Positions 43,601 through 54,237 of a DNA stretch of 64,000 bases are shown one piece after another (positions within the stretch are counted from its first letter, which is position 1; the number at the start of each line of letters is the position of its first letter). The stretch comes from Adiantum capillus-veneris (lineage: Eukaryota; Streptophyta; Polypodiopsida; Polypodiales; Pteridaceae). The stretch covers positions 76,678,291 through 76,742,290 of the forward strand of contig CM043948.1 of the NCBI GenBank assembly GCA_014529385.2, in the 5' to 3' direction. The position numbers and the translations under genes were made by a program. The notes beneath the pieces were generated by a model. It saw only the letters and a list, made by a program, of their open reading frames with translations, ran no database searches and was not told where the DNA came from.

Positions 43601-45769
43601 TAAACAATCCTTAGCTTGGTGACCATACCTACCACATGCGTTGCAAGTTCCATTAAATTTTACTCTAAACGTAGGGCACTCACTAGTGCTATGTGGACCT
43701 AAGCAAATGGAACACCATTGTTGCTCCCTTCTTGGATACATGTGACTATTTTGAGGGGGTCGATTATCCTTAAGAGACTCTTGGATTGCCTTGGTGAGGT
43801 CTGTCAAGAATGTCTCAAATACCTTTGGCTCATTGGCAATGGGCTTTGCAGTCATGGGTTCATACTCAATGGCTTGTGAGCTAGTGGATCTCGTGTCAGT
43901 AGACACCTTCATGCCTGCTATCATCAAGTTCTCCTCTAATTGGATTGCATTGGCAGTGACATCTTCCCAGGTTGTGATACCTCTAATCACTAGTCCATTA
44001 TAGATTCCTTCATTCCTCAACCCTCGAATGAATCGATCAAGCAGTTGGTTATTGTTGAAGCGCTCATTTACAGGGCAGCGAGAGTTTAAGTGCTTTAGAG
44101 GACTAATGAAGTCCCTTACCGACTCTCCTTCCTTACGTTCGGCCTTCTGTAGATGAGATGCTACACCCCAAAGCACACCTTCTCGTATGTACTCCTTTAG
44201 AAACAACCTTCGAAGGGTAGGGTAGATTGTTTTCTCGTCCACTCTTAGGGTCCTATACCAATCTCCAGCCTTCCCACTTAATGTCAAGCTTAAGGCATTG
44301 CACTTATGTAGTTCGTTGCGTTCCCCTAAGGAATCACATACTTGTTCAAACACTTCAATGTGTTTCCTAGCATCTTCGTCCCCATTGAATTTTTGCGTGA
44401 GTTTGGCAATTTGTACTGCCTTACTTCTAGGCTCTCTATCAGATGCATGACGCATATTTTCCGCGATAGATCGACCTATGGTTTGAGCAAACGCTGCCAA
44501 GTCACCTATGTGAGGAGGTAGGGCCGGTGGAGGTACTCTTGGAATCATATGTGGGAGAGGGACGGGTACCGGTCTTGGCATATGTGTGGATGATGCAGGA
44601 TATGGAACATAACCGGGCATAGGTCCACTCGGATAAGGGCTAGGGAGCGGCACTCGAGGAGCATAAACAAGTGGTACAATTGGAGGTGTGGGGGCCATGT
44701 GTGCATAAGGGGCTAGAGGCACGTACGGTCGAGGCCCCATATTAGGTACTACGACACTAGGTAGTGGCACTGCGCTAACCGTAGATGTCATCGGTACATT
44801 CTCTGTCAGGCTTATCCCTGGAGTGAGCACTGGGTTTTCCTTAATAGAGGGTTGAGCCAAGTTAGGGAAGCTAAAGTTGTCGCTCGGAGGCTCAGATTGC
44901 ATAGAGACCCCAGGTGAAATGACGTAAGATGGGTCCATGGGGCTCATTAGAGGAGTCTCCATTTGTGATAGAGTAGGCTGTTGAGCCTTGCTCGTATCCA
45001 GAAATCTCATGGGGCCAGTTGAGAGTATATTTACCCCTCGGTTTTGCCTTTCTGATTGAATAATGCCATGGATAACATTACAGATCATTTTCTGTTGATC
45101 TTCGATGCTCGTGGCACTAGAGGTGGATTGTACAATCTCTATCCATCCTACATGGTAGGCGTGGCCAGAATGTAGATCCGTCAACACCTCAGTGTGGAGG
45201 TCGTATGTCCAATGATCATTAATGAACAATCCTTCTAGAGTCGACGTGTTAACGGTTTCTTGTGAGGTAGAAGCAATGTTGCTCCCCGTGGTTTTACTTG
45301 TCACCAACGGTACTCTAGAGGGAACTTCTGAAGGAGGCAGCTCAACAGGGCCTTCTTGGTAAGAAGTTGGCAGGATATCCACATGGACACTCTTTGGGGG
45401 TGTGGGGTCCACGTGCGATGTGAAAGGAGAGTCCACTTCCCCACCCCCTTCGTGTGCTTCATTTGCATCAGGTTCCGAGCGAGTAGCTCTACCTAATGTT
45501 TCCATGAAACGGCTAAACATACTAGTACTAGGCTGTGGAGCTTCGGGAGGTGCATGGCCTTCTCTCTCAGTGTTTTGGGTAGGGTATGCTTCCATGATTT
45601 CTGAGTCGGAGGAGGAATCACTAGTGGCTATTTTAGGGTCTTGGGTGGTGCTACCTTGTGTCCCCGCTGAGGGTCTAGAGCCTATCATGGATGGGTAATG
45701 GGTGTCCGTATGAACAGAGGCACCCTCAATATGCTCGTGTTCTAGCACCCGCCCAGAGCGTAAGTGCAT
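40673..45769 (-). CDS. gag-pro: Giant gag-protease frame of element B (1698 residues)
   Basis: Uninterrupted minus-strand frame from ATG at 45769. The N-terminal 430 residues are Ser/Thr/Pro-rich and low-complexity. The gag core lies at about residues 450-620 ('KAGDWYRTLRVDEKTIYPTL', 'GESVRDFISPLKHLNSRCP'). Four zinc knuckles follow: CSICLGPHSTSEC (near 43700), CNACGRYGHQAKDC (near 43630), CYECGGPHRVAEC (near 43170) and CNRCGIDHLIAQC (near 43060). Three have CX2CX3HX4C spacing. A basic linker follows. The retropepsin near residues 1285-1400 has 'GILDGGAGVSIVTKDCW' (about 41890) and 'MILGRPFM', with D-G-G in place of D-T/S-G. A Ser/Asp/Glu-rich tail (about residues 1500-1600) and a Lys/Arg-rich end complete it. 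It ends at a TAA that is in phase with pol. Confidence 0.85.
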   Translation of the reverse strand: MHLRSGRVLEHEHIEGASVHTDTHYPSMIGSRPSAGTQGSTTQDPKIATSDSSSDSEIMEAYPTQNTEREGHAPPEAPQPSTSMFSRFMETLGRATRSEPDANEAHEGGGEVDSPFTSHVDPTPPKSVHVDILPTSYQEGPVELPPSEVPSRVPLVTSKTTGSNIASTSQETVNTSTLEGLFINDHWTYDLHTEVLTDLHSGHAYHVGWIEIVQSTSSATSIEDQQKMICNVIHGIIQSERQNRGVNILSTGPMRFLDTSKAQQPTLSQMETPLMSPMDPSYVISPGVSMQSEPPSDNFSFPNLAQPSIKENPVLTPGISLTENVPMTSTVSAVPLPSVVVPNMGPRPYVPLAPYAHMAPTPPIVPLVYAPRVPLPSPYPSGPMPGYVPYPASSTHMPRPVPVPLPHMIPRVPPPALPPHIGDLAAFAQTIGRSIAENMRHASDREPRSKAVQIAKLTQKFNGDEDARKHIEVFEQVCDSLGERNELHKCNALSLTLSGKAGDWYRTLRVDEKTIYPTLRRLFLKEYIREGVLWGVASHLQKAERKEGESVRDFISPLKHLNSRCPVNERFNNNQLLDRFIRGLRNEGIYNGLVIRGITTWEDVTANAIQLEENLMIAGMKVSTDTRSTSSQAIEYEPMTAKPIANEPKVFETFLTDLTKAIQESLKDNRPPQNSHMYPRREQQWCSICLGPHSTSECPTFRVKFNGTCNACGRYGHQAKDCLMIKRIMANRPPVAWTDAPRAPVLMPAPPVEQRQQHMVPRPQNVVQATPLPPPVLGPQPPHPRVAPMNQVGCEPSNAYADGCEEEIDTSIAYGLDTLEECPIYYMEDCWGQVKPVYQAAALASRGQNINTQARRPPLQCYECGGPHRVAECPIRLQKNAAQMQMNQGSTSAMPILTCNRCGIDHLIAQCPYNPNAPKITPLNLVEIASVTSPIPPVAPAYAISRSMLQGPGHILEERDTASVIQAKKKKTRRKRSQNTGNSKPSSKTNIGTGDDPVYMNDLEDDSDSIETMETRTNTTKGKTDKENRNMEPNENHKEPLKTLQVFPNPIQDPQDKPQGQKGKNRKKKIGTYPNPVDEIEQVKHLRGLVEETQRKLEPEPMHVKIHDTVFPTQVHPPHMNHRPLAISSIIQEGSEDGASGSEHTPFLLERMFNEGIPDPIEEYEIPSSPVPSQGPTPCKKPMNVAKLVDFMSSEVRTTIIAKLYGDPELFLALRAFLNGELGTGLPQFAQPNRPDSIMIDEENHVQSLDLDGHESVIEVPINELGQYFEGDESNATLPITTKGLTIKGILDGGAGVSIVTKDCWESIGKPRLSVTNIVVKMANGTIAKPMGMLKDLKIKVLGHKVRHTFIVMDFSKHLRSYEMILGRPFMREAQMVHDWSKNHVYLQFQDSVLRVDLVTGKVHPLGSKTIIDHRSDTTVHSAPLQYCYTCKKDTDIGQDSPYMDVLPGMTESDNVDWVHLAATIDTWGNRGTTWVTPEGEEVPQIAPLNMISAIHASSKGKAIVDQSDSDTDSSIEDFDQHDLDTDSQSEADSESHELESGASSESKHSEGPSTSTNDSSPESEEDTNEDSFSEPDLNANQKQVSNKKKKNLKRRRYRANVRARIKKKRSSAEWLSYIGACDAHRKLVDNWGEYLQNVMWCRPRPHDIAQLEIIDKPKLSRTARRRQNQELARQHKKAEMEAQTKAQPESTDLHPAP

Positions 45770-46786
45770 GTGCTTTTGATACCCTAAGGTGTCAAAAAGC
45801 TGCTCTAGGAGGCCTTGTGACTAGTTTTTAGCGTGTTTTTTGTTTTTTTTTTGCTAGATTTTTTAGAGCGTGTCGTGGAATGGGCCGTGTGATAGCTCGA
45901 AACGAGTGTATCGCTAGGAGGGACGCGCTGTGCTTTATAGCCCACCGTTTGGTTCTATTTTGCTCCAGAAAAGCCCGAAACAGTCTTTTCCTAGCTGGGG
46001 AACTAGGCTCCAAATAGCAAGTCTAAAGGTGCAAGTGGGAAGAGAAGGGAGGAGAGTGGAGGACTTGTCCCACATGCTCTCATTCCCTCTTGAGGAGGTA
46101 GGGTATATATATAAGAGTGAGTCTAGTATATATCTGAGGACTGAGGACTGAGGCCTGGGCCTGGGCCTGGGCTTGGGCTTGGGCTTGGGCAAATGATCCC
46201 GATCTCGATCTAACTTTTATACAACCCAACCCGTCCGTTTTTATAACTCACGTTTTTTATTTTCGAAAATCTAACCTCCCCCTCGCTCACGTTTTTATTT
46301 TTTGATTTTTTGATTTTTTTTTTTTTTTTTTTTGGAGATATTATTTGGTACGCGTTTTGGTGCGCGTTGACCTCACCTAACTATTTACTGTCCCACCTAC
46401 CTACTGACCTGCTAATCAGTGGTTCACCTAATTACTAACCTACTTAATTAACTAACTGTGCACAAACCAGAAAACACAGAAAACACAGAAAATGCAGAAA
46501 TTGAAACTTGACAGAACTGTGCAGTGAAAACACAGAAAATGCAAAAAAAAAGCAAGAAATGCTAACTGTGTGTAAACAGAAAAACAGAATTTTGCTAACT
46601 GTCTAACTAATACTAAATGTACGCAGCAGAAAACACAGAAAATGCAAACTGTGCGCAACAGAAAAACAGAATTAACAACTTGCAGAAAAAATACGCCTTC
46701 CTCTCCCTCTTCTTTCCTACTGCAAACCACTCATACAAGAAGCACTAAGTGCCTCTTGGGCTTAGTGCAGGGCTATTCCCCGGCAG
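45770..46786 (-). other. 5' leader of element B
   Basis: About 1 kb between the primer site and the gag ATG. It holds a hexamer repeat (gcctgg/gcttgg words, 46151-46190), a poly-T run near 46314-46333 and repeated 'aaaacacagaaaatgca' words at 46467-46700. Noncoding. Confidence 0.7.
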
Positions 46787-46797
46787 CGGCGCCAAAA
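46778..46797 (-). promoter_or_regulatory. Primer-binding site of element B (tRNA-Asp-like)
   Basis: The minus strand reads TGGCGCCGCTGCCGGGGAA, close to the tRNA-Asp primer site reported for plant Ty3 elements, just inside the 5' LTR. Confidence 0.8.
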
Positions 46798-46798
46798 A

Positions 46799-47049
46799 TG
46801 TGCGCTCCTTGCCGCACTGTCGAAGCAGGGGACTTGCCGATACACCGTGTATGAGCCGCAGACGGCTCCAAGCACACAACTAGTTTAACTAGTAAGCTCA
46901 AAGAGGGCAATGGTGTGTCACTCACCGCCTTATGCTCCTTCCGTAGAGGATTCCTCGCCGCGAAGAAGAGGGAGACGCCGCTACGCCGCGCTCAACCGCC
47001 TCGCCGCCGTCGTGCCGCCGCAACGCTCGATCGCACACACACTCTCACA

Positions 47050-47080
<31 letters not shown>

Positions 47081-47390
47081 GCACACACACAAGGAGATGG
47101 TGAAGGAGAAGGTGGAGATGGAGCAAGAGCAGCTTCTATTGCACAATGAGAGAATGACTCAATTTTAGGTTTAATTGGCTTTTATGTGAGCTCACCCCAT
47201 TCACACTTGGGCGCCCATGCTTAGCCAACTAACCCTAGCATGTTCGTGTTAGAGTGCGCCTCTCATCGGCGATCACTCTACCTTTCCCTATTGGACCGAC
47301 AAGCCCGGTGCCTGACTCTACTTAAATAAATAATACGGTTACAGTGTCCGTCGTAGGCGATAGGGTGTCCGTGAGCCACGAGGGTTAACA
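46799..47390 (-). repeat. 5' LTR of element B
   Basis: 592 bp, TGTTAACC...GCGCACA in element orientation. It carries a longer CT run (47050-47076) than the 3' LTR and is otherwise nearly identical. Confidence 0.95.
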
Positions 47391-47395
47391 GAAGT
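47391..47395 (+). other. Target-site duplication GAAGT, right copy (element B)
   Basis: gaagt follows the LTR end. The sequence then resumes the 3' LTR of element A. Confidence 0.95.
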
Positions 47396-47599
47396 GTTCA
47401 ATTCAAACCAAATGACTTAAGAAGCATAAAAGACACATTTCAAAATCCTCCACATGTGGCCCTCATGATGTGCTTGAATTCTATTGAATAGGCTTTAAAG
47501 GGGTCCAATGAGATTTTACATACATAAAAATAAATAATTAAGTTTTTTCTCTCAAAGAGGAAAAAGAGGACACATGTCCAAATGATATAGTTAAATAAT

Positions 47600-47648
<49 letters not shown>

Positions 47649-48393
47649 GGGGGGGTGGACCAAGAATGAGAGGGGGTATACTCTCTCCCACACACACACA
47701 CTCTCTCTCTCATTGTACGAAGTGCAAAGTGCAAGATTTCCATCTCCTTCTCCAAGCTTGTTGAGAAGTGAAGAGCCTACAGCAACACTCTTGACTATGG
47801 AATGCAAATTCAACCAAGAGCCATGGTTCAATGTTTAAGCTTGCCATCTTCTTCATCTTCATTACTATGAAATTATGCTATGCTAAGCAAGAAGAGTGAT
47901 GATAAGTGAAGAACTATATCTTTCTCCTATAGATGATTCTTCTTCCTCTTCCCTACCCTCATTCCTCGCTAGCTCTCTCCACCTTCGAAGGTGTTTGAGG
48001 CCTTGGGATTGAGTCTTGGGATAGTTAATGCTTTTTGCAAAGTTTATGTTATGCTTGTGATGCATGAAGCTTTCGATCTTCATTGCATCACCTAGGTAAC
48101 AAGGAACACAAAGATTGTATTGTATCAAGTCTCTCTTTATGGGAGAATCTATAATACAAATGCATTTTGGAGGGGGAACTGGCTCCAAGTAAATCCGGTC
48201 CTCAACTATTGTCATGTCCTCTAATACTCTCTCTCTTGCAAAACTATTGTTCATGCCAAGTTAATCAAGTACTATGTTTATGTTGCTACCTTCAGTTAAG
48301 TTCACCCTCTATGTGCTCAAAACTCACAAAAAAAGCTCACTCTTATTCTCTTAATTCCGCTATTCTCAAAGTTCATAGGCCATTTCCATTACA
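47396..48393 (+). repeat. 3' LTR of element A, right part
   Basis: Continues the alignment with 27126-28130 and ends CCATTACA. Contains GA (47605-47638) and poly-G (47639-47655) runs. Confidence 0.9.
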
Positions 48394-48398
48394 CTTTC
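48394..48398 (+). other. Target-site duplication CTTTC, right copy (element A)
   Basis: ctttc after the LTR end matches 26507-26511. The Helitron frame resumes here. Confidence 0.95.
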
Positions 48399-49295
48399 AT
48401 CAAGTAAAATAATCACAATGCCTAATAAGGACTTCTTCAATGGTTTAACTATGCTTAACCCACAACAAGAACATATTTTAAATGATGTAATGCTGAAAAA
48501 ACGCCTAAAGCCAAACACGGCATTCCATCTCTTCATGGCAAGTGGTGTAGGAATAGGCAAAACTTTCACTCTACTTCTACTTGTCCAAGGCTTACTGCGC
48601 TTTTACAATCGTAGAACACCCCAAGAGCTTGAAGCAACAAAAGGTTTACTCATGGCATACACAGGGAAAGCCACTTTCAACATTGGGGACACCAAGATAC
48701 ACTTGGCTCTGCGTTTGCCATTGGTACCGACCACAAACACAAGCCTGTATGCAAAAACTCTTGACAACTTAACATTGCAGTACATGCGACTACAACTAGT
48801 CGTCTTTGATGAGGTTTCCTTGATAAGGAGAAACCTATTGGCCCTTGCTGATGCACGCTTGCGTGCTATAAAGCGAGAGCACAACAAATCATTCGGTAGT
48901 TTGGACATGCTCCTCTGTGGTGATTTATGCCAAGCCAGCCCTGTGAAAGATTCATGGATATTCAACAAAAAAAATCCATACTTGAAACAATTGCACCCTC
49001 TAATTGGCACACATTCCCAAGGTGTTTTGAGCTCACAACTACAATGAGCCAAACTGACCCTCAAAGTACGTATAAACAAGCAATTAGTTGAAGACATAGA
49101 CTATCTAAATAGCAAATACCACTATCCAATACCAAAGACCCATTTGATTTTTCATTTGTTTTACTCAAACAAAAACAAAGATGCTCACAACCTTAGGATC
49201 TTGGATGAAATGGAAGGAGACACACAAACTTTCACAGCAATAGACACACAAACAAGCAATTAGTTGAAGACATAGACTATCTAAATAGCAAATAC
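48394..49295 (+). pseudogene. Helitron PIF1-type helicase, N-terminal half
   Basis: Open from before ATG 48418 to a stop at 49047. 'LNPQQEHILNDVM' leads into the P-loop 'ASGVGIGKTFTL' (48538-48573); the usual first Gly of GGxGxGKT is Ser. 'GLLMAYTGKATFNI' is motif Ia. 'LVVFDEVSLI' is Walker B (DE present). 'DMLLCGDLCQASPV' is motif III. After the stop the same protein continues as 'DAHNLRILDEMEGDTQTF' to 49240. Bases 49074-49122 are repeated at 49248-49295, a short tandem duplication. The helicase would unwind donor DNA during rolling-circle transposition. Confidence 0.85.
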
Positions 49296-49582
49296 TGTTG
49301 GGGTTGGAGCTAGGGAGGATGCCGCCTGAGGGCCATGGCGAGGAGCTATGCGGTGCTGCAGAGGACGAGAGATGGAGAGAGAAAGAGAGAGATCCACACT
49401 GCAAGAAAAGAGAGCAAAAAAAAAAACGCGCTATTTTTTATTGCTTCAAAAAACCTTACATAAGAGATGTGCCATGCAAACTAAACCTTGGACTGTATGC
49501 TATAGAGGTTGTTTCCCAATAGACTGGAACTGAATTGCATGTTGTAGAAGAACGGTTTCCCACGGGCTTGACTAACCCAACA
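49296..49582 (-). repeat. 3' LTR of TRIM-like element
   Basis: 287 bp, nearly identical to 50595-50881. I see fewer than ten single-base differences, mostly transitions. Confidence 0.93.
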
Positions 49583-49874
49583 ATCCCCCCCTCAAGCCCG
49601 AACTAGACAGGCAACTCATGATACCTCGATTTTTTGGTGTACTCGTTAATCATGAGTTTTAGGTTCTCTCACAACCAAGGATTTCTGGTGTATCCATAAC
49701 CTGGTGCTATGATAAATCCCCCCTTGAACAGATAGGGTGTGGGTCAAAAATTTAGCTACCAATAGATGGAGTTTTTGGTTCACTACCAAACCTTGGGTTT
49801 AAGGTGTACCCAATAACCTCATGAGAAGTAGGACAAAATAGGACTTGAGCAAAAAACTGATAATTTGGGAGGTC

Positions 49875-50396
49875 TTACCACTCATGTGTGGCAGTGTCTA
49901 TAGCCCGTACAACTTTTGATATGATGATAACTGACAAGCATGAAATAATTGACAACAGATAATGTAAAAGGCGGCTTGAACTAGAAAGGATATGATTATG
50001 TTGACAAAAAAAACATGAGAAATCTAGAACACTCATCATGTAAAGATTCTCTAATGGATGATGTAAAGTGGTCACCGCCGGTAATCTTGTCGATGTTTGA
50101 TGCCATGTATGAATCTTCAACTCCGAATTATTGGTCATGGTAGAAAACCCGCTTTCATTGTCCTTGTCGTTAAGCTTTTGATAACCACAACAGTGCTTTG
50201 ATATGAGCTTAATCACCACCGTCGTCAAGACCTTGGTCGAGTCACACACCGTCTTGAGAAGAGTGGGATGGTCCTCTTGGTTGAATAATTCAAGTTGACC
50301 ACTATTGACAAAATGGTGTGAACACCAAAGGAAAAAAAAAACTCTGCATTCTCTGTAGCAGAAGTCGACGACAGCGTTGTGGATGGTTTCGCTCAC
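49875..50396 (-). CDS. Unrecognised frame inside TRIM-like element
   Basis: 173 residues, MSETIHNAVVDF. The C-terminus is Ser/Leu/Ile-rich and partly hydrophobic (LLHYLLSIISCLSVIIISKV). No gag, protease or RT motif. It may be chance coding within noncoding interior. Confidence 0.2.
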   Translation of the reverse strand: MSETIHNAVVDFCYRECRVFFFLWCSHHFVNSGQLELFNQEDHPTLLKTVCDSTKVLTTVVIKLISKHCCGYQKLNDKDNESGFSTMTNNSELKIHTWHQTSTRLPAVTTLHHPLENLYMMSVLDFSCFFCQHNHILSSSSRLLHYLLSIISCLSVIIISKVVRAIDTATHEW

Positions 50397-50594
50397 AGCG
50401 GGCTCAAGAGGCCGAGTTGGCAGAGGCTACAATGTCGAAAATTGCTCCTCGAGCTAGGGCGAACAACATGATGCCGGTTTTGCTTGGCTTGCAGCAGGTC
50501 GACTGCGCGTCCTTCCTCTCTGCAGGCGGCTGCTCCCACGAGAAGTCGAGTCGAAAGCCTTGTTTAGGCGGCCCACTTGGGCTCTGATATCATC

Positions 50595-50881
50595 TGTTGG
50601 GGTTGGAGCTAGGGAGGATGCCGCCTGAGGGCCATGGCGAGGAGCTGTGCGATGCTGCAGAGGACGAGAGATGGAGAGGGAAAGAGAGAGATCAACACTG
50701 CAAGAAAAGAGAGCAAAAAAAAAAACACGCTATTTTTTATTGCTTCAAAAAACCTTACATAAGAGATGTGCCATGCAAACTAAACCTTGGACTGCATGCT
50801 ATAGAGGTTGTTTCCCAATAGATTGGAACTGAATTGCATGCTGTAGAAGAACGGTTTCCCACGGGCTTGACTAACCCAACA
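50595..50881 (-). repeat. 5' LTR of TRIM-like element
   Basis: 287 bp, TGTTGG...CCAACA, followed by target duplication aatac. Confidence 0.93.
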
Positions 50882-50886
50882 AATAC

Positions 50887-51590
50887 CACCGTCCAATACC
50901 AAACACCCATTTGATTTCTCATTTGTTTTACTTAAGAGCTCTACGCATTGACGTAAACACACACAATATTTCGTAGCTTTTGGCGTCATCGATTCGCGGC
51001 TTAATTTCATCATAACTAAGAATTTACACTAAATAAAAAACTAAGCATAGGCAGGGTATTGGGGCATCATTGCTAAGCATTTAGGTGCATTCTAAGTCGA
51101 AAACGACTAGGTCAAAAATCCACTGTTGTTAATAATCGCGATTTTGGCACTTGACCTAAAGTGAGATTTGAGACCATAAGTATGTGTGCTTAGGTCTTAT
51201 AAACATGTCCTAGAAGTTTCATTACGTTTGGATGTCATTTGATGTTATAACGGATGTGATTTGTTTGATGATGAGCGATTGACTTTTGGTGATTTCAGTC
51301 ACTTGAGTGTAGCTTGAGACTTCAACCAACCTCCACACGAACTATACATATGTTACAAGGGCTGACACTCAATACACTTGCTTTTAGTCCATCAAACATT
51401 AAGATGCACGGCCTGACATATACAGCCTCTCACGTATAAAAGACCAAAACAACCTATACTTCTAGAAAAATTACGTCCTGACACATAAAGGTGAACAACG
51501 TGGTCTTGGAAGAAATTGCTCGCCTCTAGAAGGATGCACAATGGATTTGTTTGCAACAAAGATTTGACCACCCAAACCCACTATCTATTC
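50887..51590 (+). pseudogene. Helitron helicase, degraded C-terminal half
   Basis: After the TRIM the second copy of the duplicated helicase sequence resumes (ccaataccaaacacccattt). Near 51370-51540 are 'LAFSPSNIKMHGLTYTA' and 'EEIARL', weak matches to the helicase motif V/VI region (TIHKxQGLT, GLTYVALSRV). Several stops. Motif IV was not found. Confidence 0.45.
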
Positions 51591-51599
51591 TTATTTAGT

Positions 51600-52175
51600 C
51601 TCTCAATGTAGTCTCCTTCCATAAACACCACAATCAACTTGCCTATAACTCAAACATACTAACATCCACTGTGATCTGCTTACAAGAAACAAAGTTACAA
51701 AACAAAACAAAATTGACTCTAACCAACTTCAACCATTTGCAATCAAATCAACGCAAAGGTGTCTCCTTTCTACACAGGAAAAATATCGCATCTCATTCAT
51801 TGAACATCCACGCCAACCCAACTATAGAAATCATCTACACAACACTTCAACTATTGCCAACACTCACCATAACAATAATCTCATTGTATAGACCACCGTT
51901 CTACGATGAACTGAACTCCATCCTAAAACAACAAGATCCCAACATCCCTATCCTCATTCTAGGAGATTTCAACATTGATGCCAGTACAGAAAATTATAAC
52001 TACATGAAACGAGAAAACATTATATCACCCTACAACTGATCACGCACCCAACCACCATCTACGGGTCACCAATCAATCAAACTTGGATGACACAGACTAT
52101 CACACCAAAGACATTTGCAAGTATTTACGTCTACTAATCAGATCACTCATCCACTTTCATAACCCTTCCCTTCCA
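51600..52175 (+). pseudogene. Helitron2/Helentron EEP-type endonuclease
   Basis: Endonuclease/exonuclease/phosphatase fold motifs in order: 'SLNVVSFHKH' (51597-51627), 'VICLQETKLQ' (51670-51700; catalytic Glu), 'GVSFLHRKN', 'ITIISLYRPPF' (51870-51902), 'ILILGDFNIDAS' (51950-51985; D-x-N), 'LITHPTTIYGS' (52038-52070) and 'SDHSSTF' (52138-52158; catalytic Asp-His). A frameshift lies near 52035. A TAA interrupts the usual Y-W-SDH position at 52135. This domain fused after a Helitron helicase defines Helitron2/Helentron proteins. A LINE origin is unlikely because no RT follows. Confidence 0.75.
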
Positions 52176-52317
52176 ATTCCACCACTTCGCGGGTTTCTTT
52201 TTGGTGAGCCCATCATTCCATTCTCAGACGCCCGGTTTTGATGTAGTTCCGCTAAGAAGGCTGACTTAAGAAGCGCAGACAGATTTTCTACTACCATCAT
52301 CATCCATCGATGTGATC

Positions 52318-54237
<1,920 letters not shown>

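Larger units (their letters stand above)
33925..47390 (-). mobile_element. Ty3 element B, 13.5 kb, with second protease and extra 3' frames
   Basis: Complete minus-strand element with LTRs at 46799-47390 (5') and 33925-34506 (3'), a tRNA-Asp-like primer site and a polypurine tract. Coding order: large gag-protease frame, RT, RNase H, integrase, a second retropepsin-like domain, a linker with repeated WVPK motifs, and a 143-residue frame. The GAAGT duplication is exact. The LTRs differ by about seven transitions and one microsatellite length, so insertion is recent. In-frame stops at 40673 and 40205, frameshifts near 38060 and 37445, and an RT active-site change make this copy inactive. Confidence 0.93.
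26512..48393 (+). mobile_element. Ty3 element A, interrupted by element B
   Basis: LTR element of about 8.4 kb without its insertion. It has a 5' LTR at 26512-28130, a 3' LTR at 33326-33924 continued at 47396-48393, a tRNA-iMet primer site, degenerate gag-protease-pol and a chromodomain-like end. The CTTTC target duplication is exact. The RT catalytic core is deleted and the integrase is largely lost, so it is not autonomous. Confidence 0.9.
49296..50881 (-). mobile_element. TRIM-like non-autonomous LTR element
   Basis: 1586 bp with 287-bp LTRs at 49296-49582 and 50595-50881 (TGTTGG...CCAACA) and an exact target duplication AATAC (49291-49295, 50882-50886). On the minus strand the primer site TGATATCAGAGCC (tRNA-iMet with one change) lies next to the right LTR. 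The tract TTGAGGGGGGGAT lies next to the left LTR. These fix minus orientation. The 1.0-kb interior has a 173-residue frame (50396-49875) without recognisable domains. Confidence 0.92.
23000..52200 (+). mobile_element. Helitron2/Helentron-like element, split by three LTR insertions
   Basis: Plus-strand coding order, once the insertions 26512-48393 and 49296-50881 are set aside: unknown N-terminus, DUF6570-like region, Helitron N domain, Rep with HUH and two Tyr, linker, PIF1-type helicase, EEP endonuclease. The endonuclease after the helicase is the hallmark of the Helitron2/Helentron branch; canonical plant Helitrons lack it. All frames are broken by stops and shifts. Ends are not determined: the listed limits only enclose recognisable coding sequence. 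Element A inserted exactly within the reading frame, as shown by its CTTTC duplication. Confidence 0.75.

Noticed and set aside
51600-52175. Assigning the EEP endonuclease to a LINE
   Set aside because: No LINE RT follows on the plus strand, and helicase-type fragments precede it in the same orientation, so the Helitron2 reading explains it better.
52180-52317. A Helitron 3' terminus (CTRR with hairpin) just before the CREG-like gene
   Set aside because: No hairpin plus terminal motif could be defended by eye, so the element end is left undetermined.
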